A stretch of DNA of 64,000 nt. It comes from Nitzschia sp. pyKryTriq1 (Eukaryota > Bacillariophyta > Bacillariophyceae > Bacillariales > Bacillariaceae). Shown piece after piece: positions 43,134-53,767 of this stretch; position 1 is the stretch's first letter, and every line of letters begins with the position of its first letter. The translations under genes were made by a program, and so were the position numbers. The stretch is from the NCBI GenBank assembly GCA_956465555.1, contig OY101119.1:2156629-2220628 (forward strand). The letters run 5' to 3'. The notes below the pieces were generated by a model. The model did no database searches and was not told where the DNA came from. It was given only the letters and a program-made list of their open reading frames with translations.

Positions 43134-44201
43134 TTATACCGTCTTTTGCTTCTTCTTGGGTGCAAAGTACCGTCCAACGAAAAACTGCAAGAACAGGAAC
43201 AAATAGCTTCCATACATGACAAAAGCCGCCGTGTTGTTTTCCTTTTCAATTCTGCATTCGGGATCCGTGTTGAAATAATAGAAACCCAAAAGAGTGACGA
43301 TAACTCCGACAACCATTTGAGAAATCTGGAACCCAGTAATAATCATAGGATTGAACCATTTGGGACGGAGCTTCATCGCCATCAAAAAGTAATATCCGTA
43401 CATCGTGGCGTGGACACTGTAGTTCATAACTACAAAGAAAATCCCAGGTGGTGATGTTGTCACGTACGAATGCCAGCAGTAAAGCAAGACGGTAATGTGG
43501 TGGTACCAATGCAAGAAAATGAGGGGCTTCTTGTGAATCACAATAAAGAAAGTGTCGATAAGTTCACTGCAATGCAATGTAACGAGCGAAATCGATCGTG
43601 AGAAAAATCAGAAGCACAACAAGTAGGGCGATACGGCTCGCAGAACTTACGGAAATTTACTGAGTATGAAAAGTTGCACCCATAGGCCTGTTGATCCAGA
43701 TCCATACGTTGACCTGGGGTCCAAGCAAAGGTTGTCGCGGATACTCATGGTATACAAGTTGTGTGCCAACTGTGGAGCCGTTCTTAACATTCCAATCCCC
43801 GAGAAGACGCTCAGACTTAGATTCCAGAACGCCATTGCGCGACGCCAGTCCCAGGCTGGTCGCTTCGACATGACATGTTGACCCAAAACAATCAAAACAC
43901 CATACGCCACACACGCAAAGACGGGGACCATCGGGTGGTCTCGCATCCAATTCAGAACATAGATGGGATCATAATCCTTTTCAGCTCTGTAGACAAATCG
44001 AAAAGAATCAAAAGTAAGCTAAGCTCGACAATCAATGCCGGCAAAGGCGAAAAACTCCGCAACCCAAGCGATCGGCAGACCCGAACTTGAAACTCACTGT
44101 AAGTAAAGAGGCTCAAGTTGGGGATACTCGCAGCTGAACTCCCTGTATGCAATGCCAGCGCCATTGACGGCAACACATCCCTCTGTACGAACTACTGTCA
44201 T
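43134..44201 (-). CDS. ELO-family fatty acid elongase, copy A
   Basis: Three exons, 44201-44098, 43986-43651 and 43566-43134; 290 residues. This is the condensing enzyme (3-ketoacyl-CoA synthase) of microsomal very-long-chain fatty acid elongation. Family marks: SKFPELIDTFFIVIHKKP, the histidine box HWYHH, NYSVHATMYGYYFLMA, about seven hydrophobic helices, and a Lys-rich end (KKKQKTV) fitting ER retention. The block order and HWYHH box resemble ELO types that act on saturated, mono- or C18 polyunsaturated acyl chains. The ATG at 44201 is chosen because it aligns with copy B and the upstream frame is not protein-like. Exon 2 is exactly 336 nt in both copies, with the same phases. Confidence 0.9.
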
Positions 44202-45519
44202 GGTTTCTTTCTTATGCTCTGCTTCGAGTAGAGAGGTTTCAATTTCGAAACCTTCGCTACCGGTACTCGTACTAGAATTTGAAATGCTCCGATGCCCGAT
44301 GCACTTGCTTGGTCCAACGAACGAAGGGTCGGTGGTGCTTGCTTTGTCTCTCGGAAGCAAGGTCCTTTTTGAACGTTGGCTGGCTCTCTCGCTGCGACAC
44401 GAAAATGCTACGTGGCATCCGTCTTTTATGACGTGATGTAGCGTGAAGAGGAGCCGGCCGGCACACCACACCGGCTTGCCAAGCGATGTTGTTGTTTCTT
44501 GTTTTCTTCTTCCCCACGAAAAAATGGATGGACGGCCAGACCAGTACGACTGAATTTTGAATTCGCCTTCGCCTTCGCCTCTCAACTTTCTTGATGACTT
44601 TTGCCCTATGCACGAGGTAGTCGACATGCTCGTATTCAATGAGCTTCAATCGCAGTGGGAAGGCAACGGTAGGAAGCTCCTCAAACAGGAACGCTTCGTG
44701 AAGTGGTCTACTTTGAGGCTCATCAAGCACCGAGTAGTAGTTGGGCTCGGAAGTGAGCGAAAGCTTGAGTCCGAGTCGGATGGGCTAATAGGACTTCGCG
44801 TGCTATTATTCGTTTGATGGCTTGAAAGGATTTGGACTCGACCTTGGTCCAACTCCATTTGACGTCTTTGGAGAGTAGTTTGCTTAGTGGCGCAAGCACG
44901 TTGCTTCGGCGAATCCACATGTCGCAGTAATAATTAACCAGCCCGATTGCCCGAAGTTGCCAGCTGGACGCTGCCAGTGGATATCACTTGACCCATCACC
45001 ATACCCATTTGAGTTGGTCTTGTGCAGAGATCATGGGTTTTGTGAGAGAGTACAAGCACATTGCATGAGCCTGCAAGAGCCAGCATCATCCTGCAATATT
45101 CTTTCTGGTACTGTTTCTACATACATATTTAGGAATAGACATGCTCTCTGGTATCAACTACTATCAAACCAAAAGCCCAGTCAGACCAGGTCTCCTTGGT
45201 CAGACTAGTCGTCTAGTTCGTGATTCACCGACAAAATGGGAATGGACACATACGTGGCATCTGCCACACTTTTTCGGAAAAACAAACTTCCGCCACATTT
45301 TTATTCTCAACACTCGACACGCACTATTCTCACCACCATCAGTGGCGAATCATCATCGCGTAGGCTACATACGTCAATGAGATTGTGTCAGGTCGTCATC
45401 AGATGTTTGTTGCTTGAGACAGCTGGGCATCGACAATCGCCAAATTCACAAAAAATTAGAACAAGACTTTCAAATTCATTATCATTTCTCTACATCCACC
45501 GCTAATTCCTACTTTCAAA
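44202..45519. other. Intergenic with retrotransposon relic
   Basis: Upstream of elongase A. Apart from the Gypsy-like relic, I see no gene. The right end leads into the small gene at 45520. Confidence 0.5.
44700..45000 (-). mobile_element. Ty3/Gypsy-type retrotransposon fragment (end of reverse transcriptase)
   Basis: On the minus strand the frame reads GLVNYY before 44920, then MWIRRSNVLAPLSKLLSKD, VKWSWTK, IKRIIAREVLLAHP and LLLGA. These match the end of the reverse transcriptase and start of the RNase H region of Gypsy elements (LAPLT.LL, W.W, AF..MK..I, L.YPDF, LGA). The frame is broken and short, with no LTRs seen. It is dead. Confidence 0.65.
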
Positions 45520-45925
45520 ATGAACCGATTCTGCATGCTCCTCGTTGTTGCCCTTTCCGTTTTCGGATTCTCTAATGCATTTGGTAGGTAGCTAATTTTG
45601 GTTGTGGTCGTCATTTTCATTAGTTTTTCCACATGCCCCTAATCTCTTTCCCCTCCTCGAATCTCGCGCAGCCCCTATTTTCCGAGCACCTTCTGCACCA
45701 CGAACCGTTGTCTTTGCGGAAGAAGATAGTACCGTAGAACGTGGAGTATCCGTGGACCAAGACGGAAAATCAAATGTTTGGGCCATTGAACCTAAGATGG
45801 AAGTCTCAACGAAAAGCAGCGAAGAACAGACACAAACTGCCTTGATCGCTGGAGGTGGACTCGCGGTCTTTGCTGTTATCGCAGGAATTGCCCTGACGAA
45901 CTTGCCCGATCCCAACCAATTCTAA
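45520..45925 (+). CDS. Small predicted thylakoid-membrane protein with spliced plastid signal
   Basis: Two exons, 45520-45583 and 45672-45925, phase 1, 88-nt intron; 105 residues. Exon 1 encodes a signal peptide (MLLVVALSVFGFSNAF), and the intron falls so that splicing yields NAFAPIF, a full ASAFAP-type plastid motif. The rest is acidic (FAEEDSTVERG, then SSEEQTQT), ending in one membrane helix (LIAGGGLAVFAVIAGIAL) and the tail TNLPDPNQF. The size, topology and targeting suit a small photosystem or cytochrome b6f subunit, but I recognise no family. The gene lies inside the elongase/DVR mirror block. Confidence 0.7.
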
Positions 45926-46550
45926 TTTTTCTCCTCTCAGATATGATTATTCGATCGGGTGCCTCGTCCGAAAAAGAAGACTGAAGTCGTTACAATTCGT
46001 TTTCAGCTGCCAATACTAAATACTTCTACTACTAGACCGCAATTATACAGCTATCTTATATCATCCGTTTTCCATTCTTTTGATGTTACCATCGTTTAAT
46101 TTCTTTTTGACGATTGTTTCCCGTGCCCTCAGACCGCGGTGTCAAGACAGTGACATGACGGCGGATGAAGCGAACCAGCAGGCATCTTCCGAGCTTCGTG
46201 GGAAGTGGGAACGCCCAAACGAAAACAGCCAATGATTGCATTCAAAAACAGTCGACAATGTAACGATATTCCCAACTTGAGACCTCTATCTCGACTACTA
46301 GTATAGCCTACTCGTACCGGTAGTCCTGCAGCTAAGAGGCGGACTGATTGTAGTTCTCGAGGGTTGTTCTCCTAGACAAGTGTTATTATATTCTAGTCTA
46401 CTTCCTACTCCTACATGAGCTTTCCATCTAGAAGAAAGTTTACCGTGCGCTTGTCAAATCTGAAAAGAATGGAGTTGACCTAAGATCCAAGAAGCTCGAA
46501 GTCGGACAAACCTCCACTCAATGCTGAGACTGGTCGGTTCCAGCTGCAGC
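45926..46550. other. Intergenic, no gene seen
   Basis: Between the small thylakoid-type gene and the end of DVR copy 1. Contains a short TACCGGTAG patch near 46314-46324. Confidence 0.5.
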
Positions 46551-47879
46551 TTACTCCGTCGGGGCCTTGGCAAACCTAAATAAATAAATTCAATCATCAA
46601 CAGTACTGTGAGGCATGAGGGTACACAAAGATCCCAGCTACTCAAAGAACAAGACTTACATGGTGGTGTAGGGATCATATTCTTGACCCTCCACAGCGAT
46701 GCGATCGTAGTGTTCCTGCAGAGAAATCTTACCAAACTTCTCCGACGGATCAGTTGTAAGCATGTCTTCAACAGCGTAGTACTTTCCAATCCTTCCAAGC
46801 TCGGCCGCATTCTCGAATTTTTCGCTATTAAATGTGTCAGATACCCACTGAAGGCTGTCAATGATCACATCGAACAACCAAAGAGGAGCATAGAAGAAGT
46901 TTGGTTCCTTTCCAACCGCTTTGTAAAGCATCTAGGGAGACATGTCAGAGGTTGAAGATACAAACAGACAGTGGGAAATCAAGAATGAACATGATAGTCA
47001 ATACTCACTTCGCCTTGCTTCTTCATTGTCAATGGTTCATCAGGACCACCAAGGTTGATAATCTTATTCAACCTACTCTTGTCCTTAACGCTGTCCATGA
47101 GGTACTCGGCCAATTCCGACTCAGCGATGGGATTACACCTGGTCACTTCTCCATCTCCAAACATGACAAAAGGAGCCCCTTTCTGGATAACTTCAAGCTG
47201 ACCCGATACCGATTTGAAAAATGCTGTTGGACGAACAATACTCCAAGTCATCGAATTTTGTGCTTGCAAGTCGCCTTCAAACTTCAATTTTGCTTGTTGA
47301 AATTGCAACCAAGGGTTTTTTACGCAGAATGCACTCAAAAGCACAAAATGTCGAGCGTTGGCGGCGCAACCAGCATCCAAGCAATTCTTTGTCGCTTGGT
47401 AGTCAATTGCGTATGCATCTTTCTTAATTCCCGAGCGGGATGCCAGACAAGAGACGACGGCTTCAATTCTGCCGTTTTTTGCTGTGATGTCCTCAAAAGT
47501 CTAACAACAGTGGTTGGTGATATAGTCACTTGACTCAATTCCTGTTATTAGTCTCATGTTTGCGTACCTTGGTAAGTTTTTCAGGATCCGTCACGTCGCA
47601 CTCCACGATTTCGGCACCTTCGAAGAATTGGCCGTATAGCATCTTTCCTTCCTTGGATTCGACCTTGCTTTTGTCCCTTACAAGCGCGATTGTCTTGTAT
47701 CCCTGTCTAACGCTTTCTCGCACCGTCGATTTTCCAATGTATCCTGTCGCCCCAGCGATGACAGCTGTCTTTCCAGCTTGCATTTGAAGAGAAAATGCAC
47801 TGGTTTGACCGAACAAACAAGCCAACACTGCGAACAGCGCGACATTGATAGTGCATTGTCGATTCATCCTCGACTTCAT
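46551..47879 (-). CDS. DVR: Divinyl chlorophyllide a 8-vinyl-reductase (DVR), copy 1
   Basis: Four exons by my reading: 47879-47568, 47500-47009, 46931-46660 and 46575-46551; 366 residues. It reduces the 8-vinyl group of divinyl chlorophyllide in chlorophyll synthesis. Signal peptide ([21 protein letters not shown]) with a SAFSL plastid motif; an ATG at 47867 is an alternative start. Rossmann loop [14 protein letters not shown], then [62 protein letters not shown] and NLGGP, the classic plant-type DVR order. Exon 3 ends in DPYTTM, where a TAA directly overlaps a gtaagt donor. Splicing there adds a tail FAKAPTE; reading through stops at 46656. Copy 2 shows the same arrangement. Confidence 0.88.
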
Positions 47880-48462
47880 GTTCGAATCTTCAAATTGCAT
47901 CTTACAAAACAAGCTAAAATGGACAGCTTTTTGTGTTTTTGCGATCTTGGGCGGCTTGCTTGGCCATCGTCATTCGTTGTTTGGTCGGTCGGTGGCAATA
48001 AAGAAAGGCGTCCAAAATTTCGAGAAGTTCAACTTGGAGCTTTCGTTTGATCTAGACTCATTCGACTGCTTTCCGATTGAAGTCGATGAAGTCACGATCT
48101 TATACCCCCAAGCGAATTACCAACCATCAAATAATGCTTCAAATATGGATTTTTTAAGTGTCATCGCTTGGGGGCATGAAGATTCGTCGACCCATTCGAA
48201 CCAGACCTGCGCTTCCGTCACGACGCACGGAATTCGGCGTATCCATCGATCTCCGATCCCTCTTCCACTTTCCACTCTGCCGGTATCTCTCAACTCTCCA
48301 CAGAAAGCTTTGTGCTTCGTCAGCCATCATCCTTCATTCTGTGTAAGTACCGGTACCAAACAGTTGAATCGAGAGAGTAATATCTGGACAGACTACTGTT
48401 ACCAGTCAATCAATCGAGCCCTAGAACTCATCGTGCTCGATACTGAAGGAAGGAAGGTCAAG
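47880..48462. promoter_or_regulatory. Bidirectional promoter region between the two DVR genes
   Basis: 583 bp separate the two ATGs, which point away from each other. It contains a GTAAGTACCGGTACCAA patch near 48341-48357. It is the centre of the mirrored DVR/ELO block. A frame open through much of it on the plus strand is the leader of copy 2. Confidence 0.5.
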
Positions 48463-49900
48463 ATGGCGCAACGACAATCGACATTCCTTTGGTGCTTCCT
48501 TTTTGCATGCATTGCCGATGGCTTTATCGCGCATGCGTTTTCTCTATCCATGGTAGAACGCGGAACGGTTGTTGTTGCTGGGGCAACGGGCTACATTGGG
48601 AAGTCAACTGTTCGAGAAAGTGTGCGACAAGGTTATAAAACGGTTGCACTCGTTCGGAACCTGAACAAGGTCGAATCCGTAGAAGGACAGAGATTATACC
48701 AAGAATTTTTCAAGGACGCCGAAGTTATTGAATGCGACGTCTCGGACCCCAAACAGCTTCAGAAGGTAAGAAAGAAGGTTGTATGTCATTTTTTGACGGT
48801 GGACTCCCACTTCGCGTCGCTCAACAACCGCGCTGCCCTTTACCACCGAATCTACGTAATGGCAGACTATGAAACAAATTCAATCTGAAAATGGAAGTAT
48901 CGAATCTGTCGTCTCTTGTCTTGCATCTCGCTCAGGAATCAAAAGAGAAGCGTTCCAGATCGATTACCAAGCGACATTGAACTGTATGGAAGCAGGAATA
49001 GAATGTGATGCCAAGCATTTCGTGTTGCTTAGTGCTATTTGCGTGAGGAAACCCCTACTTCAATTTCAGCTGGCGAAGCTTAAGTTTGAGTCGGCGCTTC
49101 AAGCACAATCTTCCCTGACATGGAGCATCGTTCGACCTACTGCTTTTTTCAAGTCCGTCTCGGGGCAGCTGGAGCGATTACAGGGTGGAGCATCCTTCTT
49201 GATGTTTCAGGATTCAACGAGGTGCAATCCAATTGCCGAGTCCGACCTTGCTACGTATCTCGTTGATTGCATTTCCCTCGAAAGCCGAAGAAACAAAGTC
49301 ATCAACTTGGGAGGACCGGACAAGGCAATGACAAAAATTGAACAAGGAAAGGTACGGGATATACAACTTGAATCTATCGGTGCGCGAAATTTATGTCTGA
49401 TCAACCAGCCTACTGATCTCTTCTCAGATGCTTTTCAAAGCGATTGGGGCCGAACCAAAGTTCTCTAGATTGCCGGTTTGGATTTTTGACGTGTCGATTG
49501 ACGTGCTACAATGGCTCGCTAATATCTCTGGAAGCGAGCAGCTAGAAAATGCGGCTGAACTTGGACGGATTGGCAAATACTATGCCGTGGAAGATATGGT
49601 GACAGAGAACCCCGAGGAGATGTACGGGACGATCTCATTGCAGGAGCATTTCAATCGGATTGCGGCGGAGGGCCAAGAATACGACCCCTACACAACAATG
49701 TGAGTATGATTATGAAATATTTCCGGCTTTTGCCGACTAGAGTGGTCGTCCCTCACTTATTTTTCTTTACATCTTTCAGGAGCGGCATTCTCGGTTTGAT
49801 TGGCGAAAAGAATGATAGTACTGAATCGAATGAGCAGCTAATCTTCGGCTCTCGCGCGGCATCAGCTAACAGTACCATCCCGGCATTGTACAAAGTATAG
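48463..49900 (+). CDS. DVR: Divinyl chlorophyllide a 8-vinyl-reductase (DVR), copy 2
   Basis: Four exons by my reading: 48463-48765, 48866-49351, 49428-49699 and 49780-49900; 393 residues. Same enzyme as copy 1; the 91 residues of exon 3 through TTM are identical at 62 positions (68 percent). The signal peptide ([20 protein letters not shown]) ends in an AHAFSL plastid motif. Blocks: [52 protein letters not shown] and NLGGP. Intron positions and phases match copy 1 at all three junctions. At the end, TGA overlaps a gtgagt donor; splicing adds 39 residues ([11 protein letters not shown] ... IPALYKV), reading through stops at 49703. The ATG at 48463 is the first that gives a signal peptide; the frame is open upstream without protein-like content. 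Confidence 0.87.
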
Positions 49901-51169
49901 GAAAGTAATGGTGTTATTATCATCCTCATTTGGACGGGTATTTTTACTCCAGACTCTAGCTTGTTGGAAGTCCAGTACTCCTACTACAAATAGAGAAATT
50001 TTCAAACCCAAAGGTTTGACCATTGATGGGCAATGCTCAAATCAATCTCCCTTTATCCTATTCCTACACACACTACTAAGTAGGAAATCTTCAATTTTTT
50101 TCTACAACGCCGAGATATAGTTTAGTAGAGAGATGCTAGGATCGCGCTCTGTACCAGTAGGCGAGAGAGGCGACAGCCCGTGCTTGAGATCTGCCAGATC
50201 TGCGGGGCACACCACAGGTAGGCGGCGACTTGCACACAATCGTTGCAAGATATTATAGATAGATCACACCTCGCTATCTGTCCGTAGGTCTCTACTCTAG
50301 TAGTAGAGTTAATGGTAGATACTAGTAGCTTAGAGAGAAACCTCTAATCTACCGGTAGTAGAATAGAGTAGAGAGTAGAGAGCACTGTACACTACGTTTT
50401 AGAGAGCTAACTGTACAGTACCAGGTAGTACAACCCGGTACTCATAGTAGTACGACTTGTGCCGGCCAGTGCTGGCAGCTGGCAGATGGCCGTCATGGCT
50501 ACTACCGTTCCGGCGGAAGAGAGATTAATTGCTCTTGACCGTCAAGGTAGTAACTAAATTGGACAGTGCACTTTTTCCTCGATGCTTTACGATACAGTAG
50601 TGTCTAGTACTAGCGTCGCTTTTGTTCCAGTCACGCATGTGAGTCCTCTCTCTACTTGTACAGTACTGGTACCGTACGTACCAAGTACGTACCAGGTACA
50701 GGTACAAACCGGTTGTGTACAGTACAGTACCAGGTCTACCGGTACTTGCACCGTACGAGGAACTGTACGTACAGTACAGTCGTTACGGTGCTGTACTTTA
50801 CTGTACTGTAGAGTACCAGGTTTACTGTACGTCGTGTACCGGTAACGTATACTGTACGCGAGTACTGTACAGGTACAGCACAACAAGTCTTTGGCCGTCG
50901 TCGTCATTGCTTTTGCCACTTGCCACGCCGTCCATGTCTTGAGTAGATTGGCTACTACCAACATCTGTCCAACATTTCATTATGAGCCTTGTCACACTGT
51001 ACCACCTCAAACAAGGGAAAAAAAGACGACACTACCGTACCGGTATATACATATCATACAAGTATCTCTACTCGTACCGGTACTGGTACCGTACAGGTTA
51101 ACTCCTTGCACTCGAAACCAACAAACAGGTTGCTGGGGATTGCCATTACAACAAACCACCACCAGAATT
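49901..51169. other. Intergenic, dense palindromic repeats
   Basis: Between DVR copy 2 and elongase B. No gene. CTCTACTAGTAG-type palindromes lie at 50290-50380, a GTAC island at 50640-50885 and more GTAC motifs at 51040-51100. Confidence 0.55.
50640..50885. repeat. Dense GTAC-core palindromic island
   Basis: Packed with GTAC, often extended to GTACCGGTAC-, ACGTAC- or CTGTACAGTAC-like palindromes. ORFs through it are strings of Tyr, Val, Thr and Cys from GTAC reading frames, so it is not coding. It ends about 285 bp before the elongase B ATG. Confidence 0.8.
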
Positions 51170-52282
51170 ATGTCGTGGTATCCCTCCGATAAGACCGAGG
51201 CTTGCCTAGCCACCAACTCGGCTGGATTCCCTTACGAGAGTTTTTCGTGCTTGTATTCTGGGACCCTTGGAAAGACATACGTCGAGTGAGTGTTGGCGAA
51301 AATTCGGGAGGCTGATCGAGTTGGCACGGGGGAAATGCTGCAGTTTTGTGCCATGTACACGTACTGTCGACGTCTCACATACTGCCAACCTTGTTTTTCT
51401 ACTTGCAGATGGGAGAGCCGCTATGATCCTGTCTTCGTTCGTGATTGGATGGTAGGGAATCCATGGTGCCCTATTTTGGCTGTGACTCTCTATGGTATCT
51501 TAATCGGTGCAGGGAAGGCTTACTTTAATGGTCGCCCTGCATGGAACTGGCGAAATAGTATGGCACTATGGAACTTGTTCCTTTCTGTATTTTCCGCTAT
51601 TGGCTTCGCTAGAACGGCTCCTCAGCTAATCCACAATCTCATGAACTATGGAATGACAGAAAACCTTTGCTTCGATCCCGAGTCGCATTTTGGCTCTGGA
51701 GCTACAGGATTCTGGGTGCAAATGTTTTGCCTCAGCAAATTTCCGTACGTATTCTCGACGAATGATGTTGTTCTTTTTTGTTCGATGCTGTTGTCGTGAT
51801 TCTTCTTTCTCACGCCCGTGAAATGCAACAGTGAATTGATCGATACATTCTTCATCGTGATTCATAAGAAACCCCTCATCTTTTTGCACTGGTACCATCA
51901 CATCTCAGTGTTGCTATATTGCTGGCATGCGTATGTTACCAAAGCCCCGGCGGGTTTGTTCTTTGTGACAATGAACTATGGTGTCCACGCCATTATGTAT
52001 TTCTACTACTTTTTGATGGCCGTCAAACTCAAGCCCAAATGGTTTAACAGTATCTGGATTACCGTGTGTCAAATCTCTCAAATGGTGGTAGGAGTGGCAG
52101 TCACTGCGCTGGGGTTCATTTTGCCTCCAAAATATGGGAAAGTTTGTTCTATCAAGCCCGAGAATAATGCCGCGGCTCTGATCATGTACGGAAGCTACCT
52201 TCTGCTGTTTGTCCAATTCTTTATCCAACGGTACCAAGTGAAGGGAGGAAAGCCAAAATCAAAATCCCTCAAGAAGGAATGA
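51170..52282 (+). CDS. ELO-family fatty acid elongase, copy B
   Basis: Three exons, 51170-51285, 51409-51744 and 51832-52282; 300 residues. Function as for copy A. Family marks: SKFPELIDTFFIVIHKKP, HWYHH, NYGVHAIMYFYYFLMA, QISQMVVGV and a Lys-rich end (GKPKSKSLKKE) that could retain the protein in the ER. All intron positions and phases match copy A, and exon 2 is 336 nt in both. The N-terminus (SAGFPYESFSCLY) aligns with copy A (GAGIAYREFSCEY). The gene is read away from the DVR pair, mirroring copy A. Confidence 0.9.
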
Positions 52283-52369
52283 TAGTAATGTGATAGAGAC
52301 AAGAATAAGAAGCTACAGACAGTACCGTTGGATCGTTCGTTGAGCGTAGAAATGCTATCTTTGATACTG

Positions 52370-53767
52370 CTACAGATCTCTGCGCCCCTTCTCTCCGCGT
52401 CGTTTACCAAACGCGAAAATTATGGCTCCCATTGTCAGTAGAAAGAATGCACTCCCGGCCATGTGACTAGTTGTGCTGAGCTCTACTCCCTGATCGTACC
52501 TCCTCCGAAACGAGCGTTGATCGGGAAAGTTTCGTTCCATTTGCTCGGCCAAGTCTTGTCGCCGTTTAGCTTCGTCCATGGCAGGCGGTCTATCTTCGTA
52601 AGGCTTCCTCGCTTCGCTTGGAGCTTTCTGTTTGTGCCGACTTGGATGAAGTTTCATTTTTTCTTTAGAGGGAGGAACAAATTCCTCCTCCTCCTCTTCT
52701 ACAGGGGTTCCAGGATCCTCATCGGCCCTCGATTTCGCATCGCCTCTCGCTGCTACTTCGCGACGATTCTTTCGTACATCCTTCATTTTCTTGGCGGCCT
52801 CTACGAATTCCTTCTTGTCCCGTGCTCTTATAGGTTCTTTTTTCTCGCCGGGTAGATCTTGCTTCTCCTGATTGATCTTGTGTTTTTCTTTCATGTGGCC
52901 CATTTTTCGTTCCTCCTGGCGCACCTCCTCGGCCCGACCCTTTTCTTCCTTCGGACCTCCTTGTTTTGAAAGCACATGCTTTCCCTCGTTAGCCAACACC
53001 CTGGATGCTTCCTCGACAACTTTCTTCTCTGGATCCTTGACGGCTTCACCAACAGGGGGATCCTCTGTGTCTACGTCTGCGTCTTCCATTGCAGCAGCGG
53101 GTTCCAATAGTAGAGCTGGTGTCAATCGAACGGCACTCTGCCCGGTCGCCCACCCAGCCCACAACTTGAAAGATGCGGAAATATCATGAATTTGCAACTG
53201 AACTTTTCCCTCATTGTCGCCCCACCGGGCGGATACGCGCTGGTTTCCCTCACATCCAATCGTCCCGCCACTGACAAATTCCGCCGAGGTGGTTGTACCT
53301 CCTTCACCAGTAGTAGTATCTTGCAGCTGAATCACAAACTGCATTTCTTTCTGCTCTCGAAATTCGTCGCTGGTATAGGGATTCACAAATTGGATTGTCA
53401 GTTCGGCAGCAGTCGTTCCTGGGGCAGGTCGATATTGAAACGGAGATGATTCTTCCATTCGGTTCTCGCCCACTAGCACGGCCAAGTGCATGTTGGGAAA
53501 ATCCGAGTCTTCCGCGGACTTGACGTAATTGTTCATGATGACTTCGGAAGTATCCAATTCCGTCATGCAACCCATGGAGGAAACAATCAGGTTACTGGCA
53601 AACCCACGAACCGGTTTCGTCTCGAAGCATAATAGTACTACGAGAATCATCATGACGACGGACATCATGGGCATTGTTGTTGACTTCCAAACATGATCAT
53701 TGGTACCGGTATTACTTGCGACTGATCTGGAATGACGACGAAACGGCTTTGATTGTGCGATTTCCAT
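52370..53767 (-). CDS. Hypothetical single-pass membrane protein with charged coiled-coil region
   Basis: Single exon, 465 residues. An N-terminal hydrophobic segment (MMSVVMMILVVLLCF, after about 30 residues) acts as signal or anchor. A domain of about 180 residues follows with two Cys (SSMGCM, GTIGCEG), then about 170 residues of Lys/Glu-rich helix (KKVVEEASRVLANEGK and similar) and an acidic patch (PVEEEEEEFVPP). Near the end is a helix (SAFFLLTMGAIIFAFG) with a basic cytosolic tail (KRRGEKGRRDL). This is type I topology, loosely like p24/GOLD cargo receptors, but I see no GOLD match and do not assign a function. It converges with elongase B, 87 bp away. Confidence 0.65.
   Translation of the reverse strand: MEIAQSKPFRRHSRSVASNTGTNDHVWKSTTMPMMSVVMMILVVLLCFETKPVRGFASNLIVSSMGCMTELDTSEVIMNNYVKSAEDSDFPNMHLAVLVGENRMEESSPFQYRPAPGTTAAELTIQFVNPYTSDEFREQKEMQFVIQLQDTTTGEGGTTTSAEFVSGGTIGCEGNQRVSARWGDNEGKVQLQIHDISASFKLWAGWATGQSAVRLTPALLLEPAAAMEDADVDTEDPPVGEAVKDPEKKVVEEASRVLANEGKHVLSKQGGPKEEKGRAEEVRQEERKMGHMKEKHKINQEKQDLPGEKKEPIRARDKKEFVEAAKKMKDVRKNRREVAARGDAKSRADEDPGTPVEEEEEEFVPPSKEKMKLHPSRHKQKAPSEARKPYEDRPPAMDEAKRRQDLAEQMERNFPDQRSFRRRYDQGVELSTTSHMAGSAFFLLTMGAIIFAFGKRRGEKGRRDL

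Noticed and set aside
50582-50964. Tyr/Val/Thr-rich ORFs on both strands
   Set aside because: They are readings of GTAC-core palindromes in all frames.
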